Origin: Micromonospora gifhornensis
Lineage (GTDB): Bacteria > Actinomycetota > Actinomycetes > Mycobacteriales > Micromonosporaceae
Direction of reading: 5' to 3'
DNA length: 64,000 nt
NCBI RefSeq assembly: GCF_016863515.1
Contig: NZ_BOPA01000011.1
Location: 124,001-188,000, forward strand
A program made the position numbers and the translations under genes. Numbering within the stretch: the stretch's first letter is position 1; each line of letters opens with the position of its first letter. This document shows positions 57,975-64,000 of the stretch, piece after piece. Below the pieces are notes generated by a model. It saw only the letters and a list, made by a program, of their open reading frames with translations. It searched no databases and was not told the DNA's origin.

Positions 57975-60119
57975 GTGGACTTTCCCGAGCTGGCCGCCCG
58001 CACCCGCCGGTTCAGCCATGGGGCGCCGCGCGCCGTCACCGTGGCCGACGACGGCGCCCGGGTGATCTTCCTACGTTCCAACGGCCCCGAGGACCCGGCC
58101 GACGCGCTGTGGCAACTGGACGTCGCCACCGGCGAGGAGTGGCTGGTCGCCTGCCCGGTGACCCTGCTCGGCGCGGAGGCCGACCTCGCCGCGCTGAGCC
58201 CCGGGGAGCGGGCCCGCCGTGAGCGGCTCCGGCTGACCGCCGCCGGCATCGGCTCGTACGCCCTCGACGCCGCCGGGCGAGTGGCGGTGTTCGCGCTGGC
58301 CGGCCGGTTGTTCCGGGCCGACCTGGTGCACGGCGACGTGATCGAGGTGCCCGCCGTCGGGCCGGTCCTCGACCCCCGGCCGGACCCGACCGGTCAGCGG
58401 CTGGCGTACGTGACCGACGAGGCCGAGGGCGTACGCCGGGGTCAGTTGCGGGTCGTGGACGCCGACGGCACCGACAGCATCCTCGCCGGCGAGGACTCCG
58501 GGGTGGTCTGGGGACTTGCCGAACACATCGCGGCCGAGGAGTTCCGACGGCACCGGGGCTACTGGTGGGCACCGGACGGTCGTTCGGTGCTGGCCGCCCG
58601 GGTCGACGAGACCCGCCTGCCGCACTGGCACCTGCACGATCCGGCGCAGCCGACAAGCCCGCCGACAAGCGTCGCGTACCCGGTGGCGGGTGGCCCGAAC
58701 GCCGAGGTCAGCCTGCACCTGCTCGACCTCGACGGCGGCTGGGTCGACGTGCACTGGGACCGGGAGACCTACCCCTACCTGACGGCGGTGCACTGGGCCG
58801 AGGGCCCGCCGCTGATCACCGTGTTGCGCCGCGCGCAACAGCACGGGCTGGTGCTCGCCATCGACCCGCGTACGGGTGAGACGCAGGTGCACGCCGAGTT
58901 GGCCGACCCGCGCTGGGTGGAGCCGATCGCGGGCACCCCGGCGCACCTGCCCGACGGGCGGGTGCTGGTCGGCGGCGAACTCGCCCACGACGGGTACGAC
59001 GCCCGCTGCCTCTTCGCCGACGGCACCCTGCTCACCCCGCCGTCGCTGTACGTACGCCGGGTGGTCGGCCGGCTGGCCGCGATAAGCGGTCCGGCGGACC
59101 TGCTGGTGGAGGCAAGCGACGGTGAGCCGAGCGAGCAGCACCTGTTCCGGGTGCGCACCAGCATCGGCGGCGGGGTGGACGCCCGCCGGCTGACCAGCGA
59201 CTCGGGCTGGCACACCGCCGCGGTCGGCGGTGACGTGCTTGTCATCGGTACTGCCTCGCTTGATCACGCCGGGATCCGGTGGACCGTCCAGCAGGGCGAC
59301 CGGGAGGTGGCCACCCTGCGGTCGCTCGCCGCCACCCCGAGCTACTCCCCGCTGCCCCTGCTGGAACGGGTGACCGACCGGCGGCTGCCCTCGGCGGTGC
59401 TCTACCCGGACAACCACGTCAGCGGTCGGCGTCTGCCGGTGCTGCTGGACATCTACGGCGGGCCGGGCCACCAGGAGGTGGTGGCCGCGCGGGCGGCGTG
59501 GCTGGAGCGGCAGTGGTGGGCCGATGCCGGCTTCGCGGTGGTGGTGGTCGACAACCGGGGTACGCCGGGCGTCGCCCCGTCGTACGAGAAGGCCATCCAT
59601 CGGCGGGTGGCGGACGTGATCCTGACCGACCAGGTGGAGGCGTTGCACGCGTTGGCCGCCAAGCATCCGGATCTGGACCTGGACCGGGTGGCGGTGCGCG
59701 GCTGGTCGTTCGGCGGCTGGCTGGCCGGCCTGGCGGTGCTGCGCCATCCGGAGCTGTTCAAGTGCGGGATCGCCGGCGCACCGGTCACCGACTGGGCCCT
59801 CTACGACACCGCGTACACCGAGCGTTATCTGGGCATGCCCGACGACGGCCTGGACGTCTACGCCCACCACTCGCTCGTTGAGCTGGCCGCCGAGCCGGTC
59901 ACCGACCCGGCCGACGCCCGGCCGCTGCTGCTGGTGCACGGCATGGTCGACGACAACGTGGTGGCCGCGCACACGCTGCGCCTGTCGGCGGCGTTGCTGG
60001 CCGCCGGCCGACCGCACTCGGTGCTGCCGCTGCCCGGCGCGACCCACATGGCCGCCGGTGGCATCTCCGAACGCCTGCTCCGCCTGGAACTCGACTTCCT
60101 CCGCACCCACCTGGAGTAG
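57975..60119 (+). CDS. S9 family prolyl oligopeptidase/DPP-IV-like peptidase
   Basis: The 714-residue cytoplasmic protein has an N-terminal beta-propeller (residues about 40-430, e.g. IDPRTGETQVHAELADPRW) and a C-terminal alpha/beta-hydrolase. Nucleophile S578 is in RGWSFGGWLAG, the acid is in HGMVDDNVV and the His in LPGATHMAAGG. The segment ahead, YGGPGHQEVV, is typical of DPP-IV. The DW/E motif expected for dipeptidyl peptidases is likely in the AEHIAAEEFRRHRGYWWAP region (AEE). It is divergent from mshB and ends 1 bp from the convergent ABC gene. Confidence 0.92.
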   Translation: MDFPELAARTRRFSHGAPRAVTVADDGARVIFLRSNGPEDPADALWQLDVATGEEWLVACPVTLLGAEADLAALSPGERARRERLRLTAAGIGSYALDAAGRVAVFALAGRLFRADLVHGDVIEVPAVGPVLDPRPDPTGQRLAYVTDEAEGVRRGQLRVVDADGTDSILAGEDSGVVWGLAEHIAAEEFRRHRGYWWAPDGRSVLAARVDETRLPHWHLHDPAQPTSPPTSVAYPVAGGPNAEVSLHLLDLDGGWVDVHWDRETYPYLTAVHWAEGPPLITVLRRAQQHGLVLAIDPRTGETQVHAELADPRWVEPIAGTPAHLPDGRVLVGGELAHDGYDARCLFADGTLLTPPSLYVRRVVGRLAAISGPADLLVEASDGEPSEQHLFRVRTSIGGGVDARRLTSDSGWHTAAVGGDVLVIGTASLDHAGIRWTVQQGDREVATLRSLAATPSYSPLPLLERVTDRRLPSAVLYPDNHVSGRRLPVLLDIYGGPGHQEVVAARAAWLERQWWADAGFAVVVVDNRGTPGVAPSYEKAIHRRVADVILTDQVEALHALAAKHPDLDLDRVAVRGWSFGGWLAGLAVLRHPELFKCGIAGAPVTDWALYDTAYTERYLGMPDDGLDVYAHHSLVELAAEPVTDPADARPLLLVHGMVDDNVVAAHTLRLSAALLAAGRPHSVLPLPGATHMAAGGISERLLRLELDFLRTHLE

Positions 60120-60120
60120 C

Positions 60121-61863
60121 TCAGGGCTTGACGTGGGCGTCGATCAGGCAGGGGTAGCCGAAGACGCTGGAGACGAAGACACCGCCCACCTTCGAGCCGT
60201 GTACGAGGTATGCCACGTCGACGTAGAGCGGCACCACCGGCGCGTGCTCCCGCATGATCCGCTCGTCGAGGCCGGCCCACTGCGGTGCCTGCGCGGCCGG
60301 TGGTAGGGCGAGGATCCGGTCGAACTCGGCGCTGATCGCCGGGTCGTCGAAGTACGACTCGTTGGTGTTGCCCGCGACCTTGATGCCGCGTCCGTCGTAG
60401 AGCACCGGCAGGATCGCCGCGCCGCTCGGCCAGTCGGCCGCCCAGGAGCTGAGGTACAGGTCCCAGGGGTTGTCCCGCTTCTTGATCTCGTCGAGTTTGG
60501 CGTCGTCCGGGATCGCCCGCATCGTGATCTTGAAGCCGGCCCGTTCCAGGTTCCCCTTGAGCTGCGTCGCCAGCTGCTGCTCGACCGAACTGTCGGCAGC
60601 GCCGAGAACCAGCTCCGGAGTCTGCCCGCCGAGCAGTTCCCGGGCCCGGTCCGGATCGCCGTTCGGGCCCGCCGGATAGGCGTCGTACGCCCGGTGGCCG
60701 ATCGTGGCCGGCGGCATGAGCGTGGTGTTCGGCGCGGCCACGTGCGGTCCGCCGAGCACCTTGACCAGGCCCTCCCGGTCGATGGCGTAGTTGAGCGCCT
60801 GACGTACCCGCAGGTCGGTGACCCGCTGGTTGTTGATGACCAGATGGTTGGCGGTGGGGGTCGGGGACAGGATCGTCCGGGACCGCAGCGCGGCGTCGCC
60901 CGCGACCCGGGAGACGAGCGAGGCGGGGACGAAGTCCCACGACAGGGCGGCCTGATCGGCGCCGTTGTCGGCGATCACCCGGTTCGCCGCCGTGTCCGTG
61001 CTCGGGCCGAAGCTCCAGACGAACCGGTCCGGGTACTGGTGGCGGACCGGGTCGGTGGCCGGATCCCAGTGCTCGTTGCGCTCCAGCACGATCTCGACAC
61101 CGGCCTGGAAGCGGGTCACCTTGTACGGCCCGGACGAGAACGGCGCGTGACCGAGGTTGATCCCGGTGTCCCGGTCCGCGGGCAGCGGCGCGGTGCTCGG
61201 CAACGACGCCGCGAACGGCAGGTCGCAGCGCGGCCGGGCGAACTCGAAGCGCAGCGTACGGTCGTCGGGCGTGGTCAGTCCCGGTGGCAGTGCGGTGCGG
61301 TTGGCCGCGAAATCCCACGCGGTGTCGTACTGCGGCGTGTCGGCGAGCCATTCCTGCAGGTAGGTGGGGCCGCCGGTGAGGTCCGGGTCGAACGAGCGGG
61401 CGATGCCGTACGCGATCTCCTTCGCGGTGACCGGGCGACCGTCCTCGAACCGCACCCCGTCCTTGATCTTGAACTCCCAGACCGTGCAGTCGTCCTCGAC
61501 GTTGCTGCCGGGCGTCTCGGCGAGGTCGCCGACCAGCACCAGGTTGCCCTGGCCGTCGTCCTTCCAGGTGGTCAGGGAGCGGGCGAACAGCGGTGCGGCC
61601 ATCAGGCCGGCGAACGAGTACGTCCGCTGCGGGTCGAGGTGGGAGAGGGGTGTCTCCCGGATGATGGTGAAGGTGCCGCCAGCCCGGGCGCCCGGCACCT
61701 CGGGGGCCGGGCCCCACGAGTCCTTCGGGTCGGTGGCGATGACCCCGGTCTGTTGTCGGCCGGTGTCCACGGTGCTGCTCCCACCGGTGTTCGCAGAGCA
61801 GGCGCCGAGCACCGCCACCAGTGTGGTCGCGGTGCACAGCGCAGTCGCCAGGCGTGATCTCAC
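60121..61863 (-). CDS. ABC transporter substrate-binding lipoprotein (SBP family 5)
   Basis: The 580-residue protein starts at GTG with GGAGGCAAC ahead. The lipobox LGAC puts the lipid cysteine at C22. Family 5 features are TYSFAGLMAAPLFARSLTTW, VWEFKIKDGVRFEDGRPVTA and YDIARSF-like text (YGIARSFDPD). It binds peptides or related solutes for the importer encoded upstream on the same strand. Gene order (ATPase, permease, permease, SBP) and 15-bp gap to the permease show one operon. Substrate unknown. Confidence 0.94.
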   Translation of the reverse strand: MRSRLATALCTATTLVAVLGACSANTGGSSTVDTGRQQTGVIATDPKDSWGPAPEVPGARAGGTFTIIRETPLSHLDPQRTYSFAGLMAAPLFARSLTTWKDDGQGNLVLVGDLAETPGSNVEDDCTVWEFKIKDGVRFEDGRPVTAKEIAYGIARSFDPDLTGGPTYLQEWLADTPQYDTAWDFAANRTALPPGLTTPDDRTLRFEFARPRCDLPFAASLPSTAPLPADRDTGINLGHAPFSSGPYKVTRFQAGVEIVLERNEHWDPATDPVRHQYPDRFVWSFGPSTDTAANRVIADNGADQAALSWDFVPASLVSRVAGDAALRSRTILSPTPTANHLVINNQRVTDLRVRQALNYAIDREGLVKVLGGPHVAAPNTTLMPPATIGHRAYDAYPAGPNGDPDRARELLGGQTPELVLGAADSSVEQQLATQLKGNLERAGFKITMRAIPDDAKLDEIKKRDNPWDLYLSSWAADWPSGAAILPVLYDGRGIKVAGNTNESYFDDPAISAEFDRILALPPAAQAPQWAGLDERIMREHAPVVPLYVDVAYLVHGSKVGGVFVSSVFGYPCLIDAHVKP

Positions 61864-61878
61864 GTTGCCTCCACCCGT

Positions 61879-62865
61879 TCAGCCGAGCCGTACGCGCGGG
61901 TCGATTGCCGCGTACAGCAGATCCACAAGCAGGTTCGCCAGCACCACGAAGACCGCCGCGACAAGCACCGTCGCCATGATCATCGGCAGGTCGCCGGCGC
62001 GTACCGCATCCACCGCCGCCCGGCCCAGCCCTGGCAGACCGAAGGTCGTCTCGGTGATCACCGTGCCGCCGAGCGCCGCGCCGACGTCCAACCCGGCGAC
62101 GGTGACCACCGGCGCGATGGCCGCGCGCAGCGCGTGTTTCCCGTACACCCGGGTGTTGCTCAGGCCCTTGGCCCGCGCGGTACGGACGAAGTCCTCGCTC
62201 AGCGTCTCCAGCAGCTGCGCCCGGAACAGCCGGGCGTAGATCGCGGAGTACAGGAAGGCAAGCGAACACCAGGCGAGCACCAACCCGCCCGCCCAGCGCA
62301 ACGGGTCGGTCGCCAGCGGTGTGTACGCCGGCACCGGCAACCAGCGCAGCGTGTAGACGAAGACCAGCAGCAGCACCGCGCCCACGACGTACAACGGCAC
62401 CGAGGCCCCGGTCAGCGAGAAGCCGATCGCCGCCCGGTCCCACCAGCTGCCGGGACGCAGCGCGGAGACCATGCCCAGGCCGACGCCGAGCAGCAGCCAT
62501 CCGATCGCCGCCGGCACGACGATGCTCACCGTCACCGGCAGCACCCGGGCCAGGGTGTCGGTGACCGCCTCGTTGTTCACGTACGACCAGCCCAGGCAGG
62601 GCGCGTCACAGCGGCCACCCTGCGCGCCACCCAGATCCCGCCCGGCGACGATGCCCTTCAGGTAGTTCGCGTACTGGTCGACGAGCGGATCACGCAGGCC
62701 CAACTCCTGGCGGACCCGTTCCAGCCGCTGCGGATCGCAGTTCTTCGGGCACATGCCGCTGACCGGGTCGCGGGGCAGCGCGAAGAACATTCCGAAGGTC
62801 AGCACGCTCACCGTGAACAGGGTGAGCACGGCGCCGAGCGCCCGCTTCAGCAGAAACCGCAGCAC
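61879..62865 (-). CDS. Peptide/nickel-type ABC permease, DppB-like
   Basis: The 328-residue protein has six membrane helices and the permease EAA-type motif (DFVRTARAKGLSNTRVYGKH). The N-terminus MLRFLLKRALGAVLTLFTVS is typical of DppB. The first outside loop carries two short Cys pairs, CPKNC and CDAPC, which could form disulfides in an oxidising exterior. It pairs with the next permease to form the channel. Stop is 15 bp before the SBP start. Confidence 0.94.
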   Translation of the reverse strand: MLRFLLKRALGAVLTLFTVSVLTFGMFFALPRDPVSGMCPKNCDPQRLERVRQELGLRDPLVDQYANYLKGIVAGRDLGGAQGGRCDAPCLGWSYVNNEAVTDTLARVLPVTVSIVVPAAIGWLLLGVGLGMVSALRPGSWWDRAAIGFSLTGASVPLYVVGAVLLLVFVYTLRWLPVPAYTPLATDPLRWAGGLVLAWCSLAFLYSAIYARLFRAQLLETLSEDFVRTARAKGLSNTRVYGKHALRAAIAPVVTVAGLDVGAALGGTVITETTFGLPGLGRAAVDAVRAGDLPMIMATVLVAAVFVVLANLLVDLLYAAIDPRVRLG

Positions 62866-62870
62866 GTCGA

Positions 62871-63863
62871 CTACCTCGCCGACCTGGGGTCGAGCGCGTC
62901 GCGCAGCGCGTCGCCGAACAGGTTGAACGCGAACACCAGGGCGACGAGCGTGCCGCCGGGGAAGAGGACGAACGCCGGGTCGGTCTGCAGGTAGTCGAGG
63001 CTCTGGTAGATCATCCGGCCGAAGCTGGGCGTCGGTTCGGTCAGCCCGACACCGATGAACGACAGGGCCGCCTCGCCGGTGACGAACTGCGGCACCGCGA
63101 ACGAGAAGGACACCAGGATCGGTGCCCAGGTGTTCGGCAGCAACTGCCGCACCAGCAGATGACCCAGCCCGGCCCCGCTGGCCCGGGCCGCCGCCACGAA
63201 CTCCCGCTCGCGCAGCGCGATGACCTGCCCGCGTACCAGCCGGGCAGTGCTGGTCCAGCCGAACACGGCGAAGATTGCGATCAGCACGCCGACTCCGAAG
63301 GACGGCGGCACCTCGTCGCGCTGCCCGTAGAAGCGCAGCGCCAGGGTCGGGGTCAGGGCCAGCGCGACGATCAGGAAGGGCATGGCCAGGGTCAGGTCGG
63401 TGAGCCAGCTGACCACCGCGTCGAGCCAGCCGCCGAGGTACCCGGCCAGCCCGCCGAGCGCCGCCCCGATCAGGGTGCTGAGCACCGCCGCCGTGCAGGC
63501 GACGAAGAACGACGTACGCAGGCCGTACACCAGGCGGATGAAGATGTCCCGCCCGAGCCCCGGCTCCAGCCCGAAGAAGTGCTCACCGGAGACACCACCG
63601 GCGTGACCGAGGGGCATGCCGAACCCGTCCAGCCGGCGCTGGAACTGGTCGTGCGGACCGATGCCGTACGCCGCCTCGATCAGTGGCGCGGCCAGCGCCA
63701 CCAGCACGAACAGCACAAGCACCGCCGCGCTGACCAGGGCGGTGCGGTCGCGGCGCAGCCGCATCCAGGCGAGTCGGCCCGGTGAGCGGCCCACCGTCCG
63801 CCCCGCCGGAATCGGATCGCCGGTCCCGGTCCGCAGCGTCCCGTCCACCGGCGAAAGGCTCAC
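62871..63863 (-). CDS. Peptide/nickel-type ABC permease, DppC-like
   Basis: The 330-residue protein has a cytoplasmic N-terminus, then the DppC start ([20 protein letters not shown]) and the permease motif [20 protein letters not shown], ending DALDPRSAR. The GTG at 63863 overlaps the stop of the ATPase gene as GTGA; longer open frames enter that gene. It ends 5 bp before the DppB-like start. Confidence 0.93.
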   Translation of the reverse strand: MSLSPVDGTLRTGTGDPIPAGRTVGRSPGRLAWMRLRRDRTALVSAAVLVLFVLVALAAPLIEAAYGIGPHDQFQRRLDGFGMPLGHAGGVSGEHFFGLEPGLGRDIFIRLVYGLRTSFFVACTAAVLSTLIGAALGGLAGYLGGWLDAVVSWLTDLTLAMPFLIVALALTPTLALRFYGQRDEVPPSFGVGVLIAIFAVFGWTSTARLVRGQVIALREREFVAAARASGAGLGHLLVRQLLPNTWAPILVSFSFAVPQFVTGEAALSFIGVGLTEPTPSFGRMIYQSLDYLQTDPAFVLFPGGTLVALVFAFNLFGDALRDALDPRSAR

Positions 63864-64000
63864 GCCGACGCCCCGGCGGGAAAGTGGCAGGCGGTCGCCT
63901 GGTTGCCGCCGTCGCGCCGGATCAGCGCCGGCTCCTGCACCGCACACCGCTCACGGGCGCTCGGGCAGCGGGTCCGGAACCGGCAGCCCGACGGCGGATC
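63860..64000 (-). CDS. C-terminus of an oligopeptide/nickel ABC transporter ATP-binding subunit (partial)
   Basis: The last 46 residues and stop are in the window. [20 protein letters not shown] followed by [10 protein letters not shown] is the conserved Cys-containing C-terminus of DppD/DppF-type ATPases. Overlap with the DppC gene confirms one operon. The ATPase core and the exact type lie outside the window. Confidence 0.85.
   Translation of the reverse strand, partial: DPPSGCRFRTRCPSARERCAVQEPALIRRDGGNQATACHFPAGASA

Noticed and set aside
58071..60110. 679-codon reverse frame opposite the S9 peptidase
   Set aside because: Antisense to an intact S9 catalytic domain; no start context or motif.

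Overview
The window is high-GC (roughly 70% or more), densely coded actinobacterial DNA. Gene content and order point to Micromonospora or a close relative in Micromonosporaceae. It carries mycothiol genes (MshB deacetylase, mycoredoxin), a WhiB7-type regulator, the AdnA/AdnB recombination nuclease, Scr1/DUF397 regulator pairs, many GTG starts and several leaderless starts. From memory, two blocks are colinear with Mycobacterium tuberculosis: UPF0182, PDZ protease, DUF2342 protein, ABC1 kinase, whiB7, uvrD2, mycoredoxin, nudC, adnB, adnA (about Rv3193c to Rv3202c), and dapE/dapD, LOG, dapC, ferredoxin, mshB (about Rv1170 to Rv1205). The window is therefore mainly conserved chromosome core. I see no insertion sequence, prophage, CRISPR array, rRNA or antibiotic cluster.

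Layout. 1-6.5 kb: a truncated glycosyltransferase, an SDR oxidoreductase, a DUF5709 protein, a two-component pair, an RsbW-like ATPase and purC. 6.5-7.1 kb: two identical initiator tRNA genes, each with its own UUCG-capped terminator. 7.2-17.8 kb: UPF0182 membrane protein, PDZ/Lon-like protease, DUF2342 metalloprotease-like protein, YgjP-type peptidase, a DUF5679 zinc ribbon, a ThiF/TOMM-like protein and an ABC1 kinase. 17.8-21.5 kb: whiB7 behind a long attenuator leader, uvrD2 and mycoredoxin. 21.5-26.4 kb: a secreted M14 carboxypeptidase, an MFS exporter, an Scr1-type regulator with its DUF397 partner, and a small orphan. 26.4-30.4 kb: a translationally coupled M16-M16-NudC operon and a small membrane protein. 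30.6-38 kb: a cold-shock gene with a structured leader, then adnA-adnB. 38.2-42.1 kb: tandem LOG phosphoribohydrolases and divergent dapE/dapD. 42.1-49.5 kb: a large secreted subtilisin, a sugar O-acetyltransferase, and a remarkable alpha/beta-hydrolase whose fold appears split by about a dozen membrane helices. 49.5-57.9 kb: P-loop kinase, SIMPL protein, tyrA, a membrane M48 peptidase, dapC-fdxA, GNAT, two small membrane proteins and mshB. 58-64 kb: an S9 peptidase and a peptide/nickel-type ABC importer that runs off the end.

The strongest mechanistic signal is the whiB7 leader. A WhiB7-type promoter drives a 95-codon upstream ORF. The 3' end of that ORF can pair with the 5' arm of an intrinsic terminator ahead of whiB7, which fits ribosome-mediated attenuation. 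Other points worth follow-up are a cluster of three DnaA-box-like sites ahead of the ThiF-like gene, a recurrent TANNNT-7 nt-start leaderless architecture, two near-identical palindromes upstream of different genes, a CTG start overlapping the ferredoxin stop, and a NudC that has lost its zinc-ribbon cysteines. All functional calls were made by reading the sequence; no database search was run.
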